A stretch of 64,000 nucleotides of DNA from positions 49,439 through 113,438 of the forward strand of contig JALFIR010000006.1 of assembly GCA_022776215.1 (NCBI GenBank), in the 5' to 3' direction. Source of the DNA: Colivicinus sp022776215 (GTDB lineage: Bacteria > Bacillota_I > Bacilli_A > Erysipelotrichales > Erysipelotrichaceae). Positions 33,240 through 41,976 of the stretch are shown in pieces (position 1 is the first letter of the stretch; every line of letters begins with the position of its first letter). The translations under genes and the position numbers were made by a program. A model generated the notes under the pieces. That model did not search any database. It saw only the letters and a list, made by a program, of their open reading frames with translations, and had not been told where the DNA came from.

Positions 33240-34163
33240 ATGGAAAATTTAAAGAATTATTTGAGTGTTACACCAGAGATTCAAGAAGCTATTGATGCTG
33301 GTAAGCCTGTTGTTGCCCTAGAGAGTACAATTTTATCTCATGGTATGCCTTATCCTGAGAACTTAGAGTTCGCTCATAGGGTAGAAGAGATTGTTCGTGG
33401 TAAGGGTGCTATTCCTGCTACTACTGCAATTATTGGTGGTAAGTTAAAAGTTGGCTTAAATGCTGAAGAATTAGAAATTATGTGTAAGGCTAAGGATGTT
33501 GGCAAGGTTTCAAGAAGAGATGTTGCGGTATACTTAGCAACTAACCAAACAGGAGCTACAACAGTAGCTACTACTATGTTGATTGCTTCTTTAGCAGGTA
33601 TTAAGGTATTTGCGACAGGTGGTATTGGTGGTGTTCATCGTGGAGCTGAGACTACTATGGATATTTCTGCTGATTTACAAGAATTAGCTAATACTCCAGT
33701 ATTTGTAGTATGCGCTGGTTGTAAATCAATTCTAGATATTGGCTTAACTTTGGAATATCTAGAAACATTTGGTGTTCCAGTACTTGGCTATAAGACTGAA
33801 GATTTCCCTGCTTTCTATTGCCGTAAATCAGGCTTTGGGGTTGATTATAAATTAAATGATGCTGCTGAGGCTGCTAGAATTATCAAGACTAAGTTTGATT
33901 TAGGATTAAAGGGTGGCGGTTTAATCGCTAATCCAATTCCTGAAGAATATGGTATGGATTCTGTTGAAATGGAAAAGATTATCAATAAGGCCTTAGAGAG
34001 TGCTAAGAATGATAATATTCATGGTAAGGCTACAACACCATACTTGTTAGCTCATATCAAGGATTATACTGATGGTGCTTCTTTAGCTAGTAATCTTCAA
34101 TTAGCTTATAATAACGCAAGTGTTGCGAGTGATATTGCGGTAGAGCTTGCAAAATTAGGATAA
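33240..34163 (+). CDS. psuG: Pseudouridine-5'-phosphate glycosidase
   Basis: This 307-residue enzyme is of normal length and motif content: VALESTILSHGMPYPENLE, VSRRDVA, GGIGGVHRGAETT and MDISADL. It cleaves pseudouridine 5'-phosphate to uracil and ribose 5-phosphate; the catalytic Lys is expected in the GKVSRRD region. It is cotranscribed with psuK, and the nucleoside transporter just upstream could deliver pseudouridine from RNA breakdown. A terminator follows. Confidence 0.94.
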   Translation: MENLKNYLSVTPEIQEAIDAGKPVVALESTILSHGMPYPENLEFAHRVEEIVRGKGAIPATTAIIGGKLKVGLNAEELEIMCKAKDVGKVSRRDVAVYLATNQTGATTVATTMLIASLAGIKVFATGGIGGVHRGAETTMDISADLQELANTPVFVVCAGCKSILDIGLTLEYLETFGVPVLGYKTEDFPAFYCRKSGFGVDYKLNDAAEAARIIKTKFDLGLKGGGLIANPIPEEYGMDSVEMEKIINKALESAKNDNIHGKATTPYLLAHIKDYTDGASLASNLQLAYNNASVASDIAVELAKLG

Positions 34164-34169
34164 AACTTA

Positions 34170-34192
34170 AACCAGACTTGTCTGGTTTTTGT
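34170..34192 (+). terminator. Terminator after psuG
   Basis: Stem AACCAGA/TCTGGTT, loop CTTG and tail TTTGTTT. The next gene's -35 lies within it. Confidence 0.8.
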
Positions 34193-34206
34193 TTGCTTTA
34201 TATAAT
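34178..34206 (+). promoter_or_regulatory. Leaderless promoter of the YihY gene, nested in the psuG terminator
   Basis: TTGTCT (34178-34183), a 17-bp spacer and TATAAT (34201-34206) are followed by 7 nt and the ATG at 34214. The -35 is formed by the terminator loop and 3' arm. Confidence 0.6.
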
Positions 34207-34213
34207 GTGATGG

Positions 34214-35023
34214 ATGAAAAAGATCCTTTGGTATGTCGATGATTTTCTAACGAATATGAATAAGCATCATATTGGCATGTATTCTGCTGCTACTGCTTAT
34301 TTCATTTTTATATGTGTCATTCCTTTTTTAACTATATTGTTGTATCTTATTCCCTATACTCCAATTGAGGAAGTTGATGTTATTTCAATGATAAGCAATG
34401 TGCTTCCTTCTTATGCCTATGATTTTACTATCAATATTATTGATGAAGTCTATTCAAAGACAGCTGCCGTCTTGCCATTATCACTTTTGATTATGTTCTG
34501 GACTGCTTCAAAGGCTATGGTTTCAATTAGAAATGGTTTAAATGATATCAATGATTATTTTGAAAAGAAGAATTATTTCTTAGTTAGATTAATTGGTACC
34601 TTAGATACTGCAGTAGCTATTGTAGTAATCATCTTTATTTCGTTATTATCTTTGTTTGGTGAAACATTACATGATTATTTAAGTGATTTTAATATTAAAT
34701 TTATTAATGTTTTAGCGGTTTTAGTTAACTATAAGATGCTGATTACTTTAATTGGTTTCTTTATTGCGTTTATGATTCTTTATGCTTATTTGCCCGCTAA
34801 GAAGAATAAGATTAGAGAGGTTATTCCTGGTGCTATTTTTTCGACGATTGTATGTCAATTATTTTCTAAGGTTTTCAACTATTTAGTTAATAATTATTTG
34901 AGTTTTTCAATGTATGGGTCATTGGCTACTATTGTAGTGCTTATGATGTATTTTAATTTCTTTTTCTATTTCTTTTTTATAGGAGCTTATTTGAATAAAT
35001 ATTTAGTGAAAGGTTCAATATGA
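34214..35023 (+). CDS. YihY/BrkB-family membrane protein
   Basis: This 269-residue protein has about six membrane helices and family motifs AAYFIFICVIPF near residue 27, MFWTASKAMVSIRNGLN near 95 and YGSLATIVVLMMYFNFF at the C-terminus. The family was once mislabelled as ribonuclease BN; its role, perhaps transport or lipid handling, is unsettled. It shares ATGA with the HAD gene downstream. Confidence 0.88.
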   Translation: MKKILWYVDDFLTNMNKHHIGMYSAATAYFIFICVIPFLTILLYLIPYTPIEEVDVISMISNVLPSYAYDFTINIIDEVYSKTAAVLPLSLLIMFWTASKAMVSIRNGLNDINDYFEKKNYFLVRLIGTLDTAVAIVVIIFISLLSLFGETLHDYLSDFNIKFINVLAVLVNYKMLITLIGFFIAFMILYAYLPAKKNKIREVIPGAIFSTIVCQLFSKVFNYLVNNYLSFSMYGSLATIVVLMMYFNFFFYFFFIGAYLNKYLVKGSI

Positions 35024-35739
35024 AATATAAATTAATAATGTTTGATATGGATGGTACCTTGTTGCCTATGGAACAGGATACTTTTGTGAAGGGTTACTTT
35101 TACTTATTATGTAAGGAAGTAGCTGATAAGATTGATGCCGATTCTTTTGTGAAGTCTATTTGGTCTGGTGTTAGGGCGATGGCTCTATCAAATGGTTCTA
35201 TGTCTAATAGGGAGGCTTTCTGGAAGGATTTTGAAGAAAAGACTAAGTTGGACAAGGGTTACTTTGAAAAGGTCTGTGATTACTTCTATGCCAATGGTTT
35301 TAAGAAGGCTATTAGTTTTACATCACCTAATCCATTGGCTAAGGAAGCGGTAGATATTGCGCATAGTAAAGCTAAACACGTGGTGCTTGCGACTAACCCC
35401 TTATTTCCTCTTGTCGCCCAAAAGACTAGATTGTCTTTTGTAGGCTTAAGTGAATTGGACTTTGATTATATTACAGCCTATGAGGACCAATATTTCATTA
35501 AACCTGATACTAGATATTATCAAGTATTATTAGATAAGTATAATGTTTCACCTTCAGAATGTTTAATGATAGGCAATGATGAACATGAGGACGCATATCC
35601 TTGTAAGAATTTAGGTATCGATGTTTATTTAGTAAATGATTGCGCTATCAGAAGTGAGAAACATCCATATAGTGGATTAGAAGGCTCTTTTAGCGATTTA
35701 ATAGATTATTTGAAAGGATTAGATGATGAAGGAAAATAA
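35020..35739 (+). CDS. HAD-superfamily hydrolase
   Basis: This 239-residue phosphatase has motif I FDMDGTLLP with nucleophile D9, a helical cap (about 20-95), a motif II Thr in ATNPLFP, a motif III Lys in KPDTRYY, and motif IV GNDEHED. The small-molecule substrate cannot be told from sequence. It overlaps the YihY gene by 4 bp and the methyltransferase by 17 bp. Confidence 0.88.
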   Translation: MKYKLIMFDMDGTLLPMEQDTFVKGYFYLLCKEVADKIDADSFVKSIWSGVRAMALSNGSMSNREAFWKDFEEKTKLDKGYFEKVCDYFYANGFKKAISFTSPNPLAKEAVDIAHSKAKHVVLATNPLFPLVAQKTRLSFVGLSELDFDYITAYEDQYFIKPDTRYYQVLLDKYNVSPSECLMIGNDEHEDAYPCKNLGIDVYLVNDCAIRSEKHPYSGLEGSFSDLIDYLKGLDDEGK

Positions 35740-36946
35740 ACGTAATTATCCTGTTATAACCATAACTGAAAAGGGTGAAGACTTTATTGAGTCTGGTAAT
35801 AACTGGGTATATGAGAATGAGATAATCTCTTATTCTAAGGAACATGAGAATGGTGATATTGTTGATGTTTTATCTAAGAAAGGTAAATACTTAGGAACTG
35901 GTTTTATTTCTGATGTTTCTAAGATTAGAGTTAGAATCTTTTCTAAGAATGCCAATGATGTCTTTGACTATGACTTCTTTAAAAGAAGAGTCATTTATGC
36001 AATCGATTATCGTTTAACTGTCTTAGATAAGATTGATGCGTGTCGTATTATCTTTGGTGAGACTGATGGTTTTCCTGGTTTAACAGTAGATAAGTATAAT
36101 AATATACTAGTTACTCAAGTAACAACATTCGGTATCGAAAGAAGAAAAGATTTAATCTTTAGAGCACTTCTAGAAGTATTTAAAGAAAAGGGTTATGTGA
36201 TTGATGCTATCTATGAGCGTAATGATGTTAATTCTAGAGCTCTAGATGGATTAGAATTATATAAGGACTATTATTATGCAAGCAGTGATTTTGATATCAA
36301 CAACAAGGAAACAATCATTACTGAAAATGGTATTAAGTATTATGTTGACTATGTTGATGGTCAAAAGACTGGTTTTTTCTTAGATCAAAGATTTAATAGA
36401 GAATTAGTTGGTAGAATTGCCAAGGGCAAAAGGGTACTAGACTGTTTCACTCATACTGGTTCTTTTGGCTTAAACTGTGCCATCAATGGTGCTGATAAGG
36501 TAGTTTCTGTTGATATTTCACCTTTAGCTATTGAACAGTCAAGAAGAAATGCTGAATTGAATAATCTACAAGATAAGGTTACTTATGTTAAGGCTGATGT
36601 CTTTGATTATTTGGATAAAGTAAAGAAAAGAGAATATGATTTGATTATTCTAGATCCACCTGCCTTTACTAAATCACGTTCTACAATTATGGCAGCTTTT
36701 AATGGTTATAAGCGTATTAATTCTAAGGCAATGAGCCTTTTAGGTAAGGGCGGCTATTTGGTTACTTGTAGTTGTTCACATTTTATGAATGAAGATTTAT
36801 TTGTGAAGATGTTGCTAGAGGCAGCTAAGGAAAATAATATGGTTCTTAAGCAGATTTCATATAGTCAACAAGGTAAAGATCATCCAATATTATTGAGTTC
36901 TAATCAAACTGATTATCTTAAGTTCTATATATTACAATTAATGTAG
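35723..36946 (+). CDS. rlmI: RlmI-family 23S rRNA cytosine-C5 methyltransferase
   Basis: This 407-residue enzyme has an N-terminal PUA domain (about 1-80, with WVYENEI), an EEHD-like linker (about 85-200) and a Rossmann methyltransferase domain. Visible are DGQKTGFFLDQR, motif I DCFTHTGSFGLN and motif IV LDPPAFTKS. RlmI methylates C1962 of 23S rRNA in E. coli; the Firmicute family members are assigned by homology. Two adjacent ATGs exist (35723, 35726). It is the last gene of the YihY unit. Confidence 0.85.
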   Translation: MMKENKRNYPVITITEKGEDFIESGNNWVYENEIISYSKEHENGDIVDVLSKKGKYLGTGFISDVSKIRVRIFSKNANDVFDYDFFKRRVIYAIDYRLTVLDKIDACRIIFGETDGFPGLTVDKYNNILVTQVTTFGIERRKDLIFRALLEVFKEKGYVIDAIYERNDVNSRALDGLELYKDYYYASSDFDINNKETIITENGIKYYVDYVDGQKTGFFLDQRFNRELVGRIAKGKRVLDCFTHTGSFGLNCAINGADKVVSVDISPLAIEQSRRNAELNNLQDKVTYVKADVFDYLDKVKKREYDLIILDPPAFTKSRSTIMAAFNGYKRINSKAMSLLGKGGYLVTCSCSHFMNEDLFVKMLLEAAKENNMVLKQISYSQQGKDHPILLSSNQTDYLKFYILQLM

Positions 36947-36948
36947 AA

Positions 36949-36977
36949 GGTGTGTTTGTAACACATCTTTTATTTTG
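36949..36977 (+). terminator. Terminator after rlmI
   Basis: Stem GGTGTGTT/AACACATC (one G-U), loop TGT and tail TTTATTTTG. Confidence 0.75.
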
Positions 36978-36980
36978 ACC

Positions 36981-37008
36981 AAATAAAAAACCTAACAGAT
37001 GCTAGGTT
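36981..37008 (-). terminator. Terminator of the DUF349 gene
   Basis: On the minus strand the stem AACCTA/TAGGTT with an 8-nt loop is followed by TTTTTATTT. It stands tail to tail with the rlmI terminator. Confidence 0.75.
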
Positions 37009-37015
37009 TGAATGA

Positions 37016-37918
37016 TTATCTGTTGTTACGGTAGAAACGCATATTGTCATAATATTTATTGACAATACCATTGAATTCTTCCCATAGAGTATCTTCATTT
37101 TCTCTACCAGCAGAACCAACTTCTTTCCACTTAGTTCTTAATTCCTTAACAGAAGCAATTTCTTCATCGGTGAATTCAGATCTTGCAAGGTATTGCTTAG
37201 CTTCAGCAATGATAGCCTTCTTAGCTTCAGTTCTTTCAGCATAAGTTTCCTTTAAGCCCTTGTAGTATTCTTTTCTATTCTTGAAGAAAATCTTTCTTTG
37301 TTCAGAGAACTTAGCCCATAATTCTTCTTCATGTTCCTTACCAGCTGAACCTAATTGCTTCCAAGCTTCCATTAGTTCATCCATCTTAGCAGAGATTTCC
37401 TTGAAATTAGTTAATTCGTTAGCCTTGATAGCTTCTTCAACTAATCTTTCTTTTTCTTCTTTATTCTTAGCGAATGATTCCTTTAAGTTTTCAAAGTAAG
37501 CCTTCTTGTTTGCATAGAATTCATCTCTAGCAGCCTTGAATTCAGCCCATAAAGCATCATCCTTTTCCTTATCACCAGTTCTACCAGAAGCTTTCCATCT
37601 ATCCATAAGTTCGTTCATCTTTAATGTAGCTTCCTTATAGCTCTTTGTAGAAATTTCCTTTGCTTCCTTGATGATGTCATTCTTCTTTTCTTCAGCAGAT
37701 AATAACATGTCAGTTACTTTTGGAGCGATAGCTGACATGAAGCCGTCAAATTTATCATTAAGCTCTTTTTCAGCTAAAGATTCTTCTTCGCTACTAGCTT
37801 TTCTCCATCTCTTCTTAAGAGCTTCAACTTCTTGAGAAGTGATGCCATCTTCTTTGTTTGCTAGTTCTTCAGCTTTAGCAATAAGCTCGTTCTTTAATTC
37901 AATTCCTTTTTCGTTCAT
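37016..37918 (-). CDS. DUF349-repeat protein
   Basis: This 300-residue highly charged, all-helical protein contains about three to four DUF349 repeats of about 75 residues. Their recurring core is LWxxFxxxRxxFyxxkxxY and WKxxGxaGkexeexLW (consensus form). DUF349 proteins are widespread and their function is mostly unknown; some are linked to stress or RNA. The repeats visible start near residues 75, 150 and 225, with a degenerate one before. AGAGG lies about 10 nt upstream and a TATAAT 25 nt upstream, so it has a normal short leader. Confidence 0.85.
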   Translation of the reverse strand: MNEKGIELKNELIAKAEELANKEDGITSQEVEALKKRWRKASSEEESLAEKELNDKFDGFMSAIAPKVTDMLLSAEEKKNDIIKEAKEISTKSYKEATLKMNELMDRWKASGRTGDKEKDDALWAEFKAARDEFYANKKAYFENLKESFAKNKEEKERLVEEAIKANELTNFKEISAKMDELMEAWKQLGSAGKEHEEELWAKFSEQRKIFFKNRKEYYKGLKETYAERTEAKKAIIAEAKQYLARSEFTDEEIASVKELRTKWKEVGSAGRENEDTLWEEFNGIVNKYYDNMRFYRNNR

Positions 37919-37943
37919 ATGTTTTCAACCTCTATACTTTTCA

Positions 37944-37949
37944 ATTATA
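37944..37949 (-). promoter_or_regulatory. -10 box of the DUF349 gene
   Basis: TATAAT on the minus strand leaves a leader of about 19 nt with the ribosome binding site AGAGG (37933-37929). Confidence 0.55.
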
Positions 37950-38001
37950 TATTTTTTTTAACAAATTATAAAGAGAATATTTAAATTCTCTTCAAAATGT
38001 A

Positions 38002-39717
38002 CTATATATCTCTAAATTGAGACACATAAAGTTCCTTATAAGTACCATTTTCGATATTCATAAGCTTTTCATGAGTACCACTTTCTTTAACTTTACCATG
38101 TTCAATAACTAAAATATTATCGGCATTCTTTATGGTAGATAGTCTATGGGCTACTACGATTGTAGTTCTTCCTTCCTTTAAAGTATCTAATGCTTCTTGG
38201 ATCATGATCTCAGTTGTATTATCTAAGGCACTGGTTGCTTCATCAAGAAGTAGAATAGGTGGGTTCTTTAAGAAGACTCTAGCGATAGATAATCTTTGTT
38301 TCTGACCACCCGATAGCCTTACACCTCTTTCACCAATTTGAGTATCAAAGCCATGTGGTAAGGACATAATGTAATCATAGATATTAGCTTTCTTACTAGC
38401 TTCTATTATTTCATCCATGCTAGCTTCTAAGTTACCATAGGCAATATTTTCCTTAAATGTTCCCGAGAATAAGAAGACATCTTGTTGGACAATGCCGATG
38501 TTTCTTCTTAAACAGTCCATCGTGATATCACTTATATTCTTATCATCGATTTCAATCGAACCTGAATCAATGTTGTAGAAACGAGGAAGTAAATGACAAA
38601 TGGTTGTCTTACCACCACCGCTTTCGCCAACTAGGGCAACGGTTTGACCTTTCTTAACCTTGAATGAGATACCATCTAATACTTCATTACTATCGTATTT
38701 GAAACATACGTTTTTGAATTCAATATCACCATTTAAATCCTTATAGTCTTTTGCGGAAGGTAGGTCTATTTCTTCTTTTTCAAACATAACTTTTTCAAAT
38801 TTTTCAAAACCAGCAATGCCTTCTTCTAATTGTTCAGTGAATTGAACTAGGGTAGTAACTGGTGTGATAAACAAGTTAATTGAGACAATAAATGTTGAAT
38901 AGTCACCAAAGGTAATCAACCCCTTATATAAGAAGATACCACCTGATATTAAACAAATAACATTGAACAAATCAGTAATAAATGATGTGCTTGAGTTAAA
39001 TGTCGCAAAGCTCTTGAAGTGTAATTTTCTAGCTTCAATAAAATCTTTGTTGTAGCCATCAAACTTTTTCATTTCTAGTTCGCTATTATTAAAAGCCTTA
39101 GTAACTCTAATGCCACTGATGGAAGATGAGATACCAGCGTTGATACCTGACATCGCAATCTTGGATTTTCTAGATGCCTCTCTTATCTTTTTTCTAAGAT
39201 TCATTGAAATAAAGAACAAGAAAGGTACTGAGGCAAAGATAATCAAAGTAAGATTTAAATTGATAGTTGCCAAGTAAATAAAAGACAAGATAATCATCAA
39301 AGTACACATGATGACATTTTCAGGACCATGGTGAGCTAACTCTGATATTTCAAAGATATCATTAGTTAAATTAGACATGATAGCTCCTGTCTCATGGTTA
39401 TCAAAATATGAATAAGGTAATCTTTGAATCTTCCCAAATAATTCCTTACGCATGTCAGATTGAATCCTTACACCCATTACATGTCCATAGAATTGAACAA
39501 AGTATTTAAGCAAAGCTCTAATGATATAGATTACAAGTAAGATAATGCCAAATTTAATGATTAAATCATACTTTGAATTAGGAATGAAATCATTAAGCAT
39601 GTTTCTTGTAATAATCGGATATACCATGGCACTTAATGAGATCAATAGTGATGCCAACATGTCTGATATAAATAGTAATTTGTAGGGTTTGTAATATTTA
39701 ATAAATTCTTTAAGCAT
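38002..39717 (-). CDS. ABC exporter half-transporter (MsbA/LmrA type)
   Basis: This 571-residue protein fuses a six-helix type I exporter domain (about 1-310) with an ATPase domain (about 330-571). ATPase motifs are Walker A VGESGGGKTT, signature VRLSGGQKQR, Walker B LLLDEATSALD and the H-loop VVAHRLST. It should work as a homodimer exporting lipids or drugs; the substrate is unknown. A TATAAT ends 7 nt before the ATG, predicting a leaderless mRNA. The promoter region is shared with the divergent LoaP-like gene. Confidence 0.9.
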   Translation of the reverse strand: MLKEFIKYYKPYKLLFISDMLASLLISLSAMVYPIITRNMLNDFIPNSKYDLIIKFGIILLVIYIIRALLKYFVQFYGHVMGVRIQSDMRKELFGKIQRLPYSYFDNHETGAIMSNLTNDIFEISELAHHGPENVIMCTLMIILSFIYLATINLNLTLIIFASVPFLFFISMNLRKKIREASRKSKIAMSGINAGISSSISGIRVTKAFNNSELEMKKFDGYNKDFIEARKLHFKSFATFNSSTSFITDLFNVICLISGGIFLYKGLITFGDYSTFIVSINLFITPVTTLVQFTEQLEEGIAGFEKFEKVMFEKEEIDLPSAKDYKDLNGDIEFKNVCFKYDSNEVLDGISFKVKKGQTVALVGESGGGKTTICHLLPRFYNIDSGSIEIDDKNISDITMDCLRRNIGIVQQDVFLFSGTFKENIAYGNLEASMDEIIEASKKANIYDYIMSLPHGFDTQIGERGVRLSGGQKQRLSIARVFLKNPPILLLDEATSALDNTTEIMIQEALDTLKEGRTTIVVAHRLSTIKNADNILVIEHGKVKESGTHEKLMNIENGTYKELYVSQFRDI

Positions 39718-39724
39718 GAATAAA

Positions 39725-39730
39725 ATTATA
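39725..39730 (-). promoter_or_regulatory. -10 box of leaderless ABC exporter promoter
   Basis: A perfect TATAAT on the minus strand ends 7 nt before the ATG (39717). Confidence 0.6.
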
Positions 39731-39760
39731 ACATTTTTGTGAATTTACTCTTATTTAATA

Positions 39761-39766
39761 TAGAAT
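39761..39766 (+). promoter_or_regulatory. -10 box of leaderless LoaP-like gene
   Basis: TAGAAT ends 8 nt before ATG 39775, with TTGTGA 18 bp upstream as a possible -35. Confidence 0.5.
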
Positions 39767-39774
39767 TATTTTAT

Positions 39775-40338
39775 ATGCAGGGATTTTCAGACGAGCTTAA
39801 ACAAAGAAAAATTAATTTAGTAGCTAACGGGTATGATGCTTATTGTCTTTTTACAATGACGGGACAAGAAAAGAAATTAGCTAATGAATTAAATAAAGAA
39901 TATGAATATCTTATTGCAACACCAATGCTTAAAATGGCACATCGCTCTAAGAATGGTCAAAAATATGATGTAGAAGAACTTATGCTATCTAGCTATGTCT
40001 TTTTATATATGCCAAATGATAAAAAACCATTTGAGATTAAGTCTAATTATTATTCTTATAAGCTTCTTTCTTATAAGAATAATAATGGAAAACTAATGGG
40101 TAGTGACTTAGAATATGCTAAGTGGGTTTTAGAAAACGAAGGTTTCTTGCCTGTTTCAAAAGCTAAAAAAGTTGATGGCAAGGTTGTCCTTGTTGATGGA
40201 CCACTTAAAGAAATGGAAGGTTATATTATCGAATATTCTAAAAAGAATCGTAATTGCCTAGTTGAATTAGAATTTATGAACCAAAAGACTAAAGTATGGG
40301 TTCCTTTTGAGTGGTTAGATGTTAATCTTGATCAATAA
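39775..40338 (+). CDS. NusG-family antitermination factor, LoaP-like
   Basis: This 187-residue NusG paralogue has an NGN domain (about 18-125, beginning AYCLFTMTGQEKKLANEL) with the PMLKMAHRSKNG strand-loop. A C-terminal KOW domain follows (about 140-187, VVLVDGPLKEMEGYIIEY then VELEF). The GPLKxxEG form of the KOW and the absence of ribosomal neighbours (secE, rplK) point to a specialised LoaP-type factor and not housekeeping NusG. LoaP lets polymerase read through terminators in chosen long operons. No target operon is visible beside it. I use ATG 39775 because the promoter lies just upstream. It overlaps the convergent YolD gene by 17 bp. Confidence 0.75.
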   Translation: MQGFSDELKQRKINLVANGYDAYCLFTMTGQEKKLANELNKEYEYLIATPMLKMAHRSKNGQKYDVEELMLSSYVFLYMPNDKKPFEIKSNYYSYKLLSYKNNNGKLMGSDLEYAKWVLENEGFLPVSKAKKVDGKVVLVDGPLKEMEGYIIEYSKKNRNCLVELEFMNQKTKVWVPFEWLDVNLDQ

Positions 40339-40630
40339 TCTTTAATTCAACAATATTCTTAAATAAAATCTTTTGTTTAACAATTTGTAACATCTTAGTA
40401 TCGTAATTAAGCTTGGACAAACGTCCTTCCTTTTTGTAGTACTTGCCATTGTCGAAATAGATAACAGAGATGTTGTTACCTATTTCAATTTCATTTATAG
40501 TACGATTTAATATCTCATAATCTTCATAGTCCAAGATTCTTTTTTCAACGACCACTTCTTCCTGTTTCTCAAGAAGCTCTCGATAACCATTCAAGGCATC
40601 GAAAGCCATAAAAATTTCCGCTCTAGGCAT
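40322..40630 (-). CDS. YolD-like family protein
   Basis: This 102-residue protein starts MPRAEIFMAFDALNGYRELL and has the YolD-type C-terminal beta segment (YFDNGKYYKKEGRLSKL). YolD-like proteins are encoded beside Y-family polymerases (UvrX/YqjW) in Firmicutes and are thought to assist or regulate them. GGAGGG lies 4 nt before ATG 40630. It overlaps the polymerase gene by 8 bp, so it is coupled to it. Confidence 0.82.
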   Translation of the reverse strand: MPRAEIFMAFDALNGYRELLEKQEEVVVEKRILDYEDYEILNRTINEIEIGNNISVIYFDNGKYYKKEGRLSKLNYDTKMLQIVKQKILFKNIVELKIIDQD

Positions 40631-41876
40631 TATGCCCTCCAATCAATTTATTTCTCTTTCTACCAGTTGCCTTATCTAAATAACTGGTTCCTGTTAATAC
40701 GGCATTCTTACCATATTTTTGTTTAATATAAACCATAGCTTCTTGTGATTTATGTTCCTTTTCAATCTCTTCAATATCAGTAAATAAATCATATTCGGCA
40801 TAATATTCATCTTTTAAGTTACCAAAACTAATTCCTATCTTTCTTATTGGATAATTAGTATTAATTATTCTTTTGTAAAGTAGGGTGAATTCATTTAATA
40901 AAATCTTATAAGAATTAGTGGTATTACTAATCTTGTTACTACCAGAACTTGCTTTTATTACATCCTTAGAATAGCCGATATATAAGGATATATGATTAGT
41001 AACTACATGTTTACTAGTTAGTTCTAAGACATTAGCCTCTACCATTTCCTTTAAGACGGTGTAGGCATCCTTATAGTTGTAGTCTTCAAAAAGAATTTGA
41101 GAATTAGATATCGAATTAGCCTTAGGCTTATAAGTCTTGATATCACTGATACAAGTATCCTCTTTCCCATAGGCATGGTCTATTAAAGCCTTGGCATTGA
41201 TGCCAAAGAGCTTATATAAGACATTTTCTGGTGTTTGGGTAACACCATATAAGTCATAAACCCCAATGGAAGCTAATCTTTTAACCGTTCCTGGTCCTAC
41301 CATCCAAAAGTCCGTTAAAGGTTGATGATGCCATAATGTTTGTTTAAAAACATCCTCATCTAAGTAGGCAATATTATCGCTTTTATGTTTAGCACAAATA
41401 TCTAGGGCCACTTTACATAAAAACATATTAGTTCCTATACCACAGGTTGCGGTAATTGAAGTGGTCTTATAGATATCGTTGATAATCAGTTTGGCAATAT
41501 CCTTAACCTTTAGTTTATATAAATTAAGATAAGGTGTAACATCGATAAAACATTCATCAATAGAATAAACATAGACATCTTCTTTACTGATATATTTAAG
41601 AATAATCTTATAGATTAAGGCTGAATATTCCATATATAAAGACATTCTGGGTGGGGCAATGATATATTCAATATTCTTGGGTATTTCAAAAACACGACCT
41701 CTACTTTTAACTCCTAACTTTTTAATTGCTGGGGTAGCTGCTAGAGTGATGGCACCTCCACCCCTTGTAGGATCAGCTACAACTAAATTTATTTTAAAAG
41801 GATCTAGTCCTCTTTCAGCACATTCAACAGAAGCGTAAAAAGATTTAAGGTCGATACATAAATATAATCTCTGCAT
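40623..41876 (-). CDS. Y-family DNA polymerase (UmuC/UvrX-like)
   Basis: This 417-residue translesion polymerase has the palm motif CIDLKSFYASVECAERG, the catalytic acidic pair in YSIDECFIDVTPY, and a helix-hairpin-helix thumb near SIGVYDLYGVTQ. The C-terminal little-finger domain ends near SYLDKATGRKRN. It belongs to the UvrX/YqjW branch and not DinB. The start is ATG 41876: 21 upstream residues would lie over the promoter. A perfect TATAAT ends 6 nt before it. It is divergent from an S24 repressor, which probably controls it. Confidence 0.9.
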   Translation of the reverse strand: MQRLYLCIDLKSFYASVECAERGLDPFKINLVVADPTRGGGAITLAATPAIKKLGVKSRGRVFEIPKNIEYIIAPPRMSLYMEYSALIYKIILKYISKEDVYVYSIDECFIDVTPYLNLYKLKVKDIAKLIINDIYKTTSITATCGIGTNMFLCKVALDICAKHKSDNIAYLDEDVFKQTLWHHQPLTDFWMVGPGTVKRLASIGVYDLYGVTQTPENVLYKLFGINAKALIDHAYGKEDTCISDIKTYKPKANSISNSQILFEDYNYKDAYTVLKEMVEANVLELTSKHVVTNHISLYIGYSKDVIKASSGSNKISNTTNSYKILLNEFTLLYKRIINTNYPIRKIGISFGNLKDEYYAEYDLFTDIEEIEKEHKSQEAMVYIKQKYGKNAVLTGTSYLDKATGRKRNKLIGGHNA

Positions 41877-41882
41877 GTCTTT

Positions 41883-41888
41883 ATTATA
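41883..41888 (-). promoter_or_regulatory. -10 box of leaderless polymerase promoter
   Basis: TATAAT on the minus strand ends 6 nt before ATG 41876. TTGTTT 16 bp upstream is a possible -35. Confidence 0.6.
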
Positions 41889-41961
41889 AGAAAGTAAATT
41901 ACCAAAACAAGTAAGATTTGGGAAAAAATAAAAAACCATTATTTAATTATTCCTAAATATA

Positions 41962-41970
41962 TGATAAATT
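41962..41970 (+). promoter_or_regulatory. Extended -10 of leaderless S24 repressor gene
   Basis: TGATAAATT (TGn plus TAAATT) ends 6 nt before ATG 41977. It is divergent from the polymerase promoter in the 100-bp gap that should hold the operator. Confidence 0.5.
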
Positions 41971-41976
41971 CTAGAT

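Noticed and set aside
41877..41939. Longer start for the Y-family polymerase
   Set aside because: The family begins at the catalytic strand near MQRLYLCIDL; upstream DNA is the promoter.
41877..41976. Specific operator for the S24 repressor
   Set aside because: Only weak AT-rich partial repeats are seen; no convincing dyad could be named.
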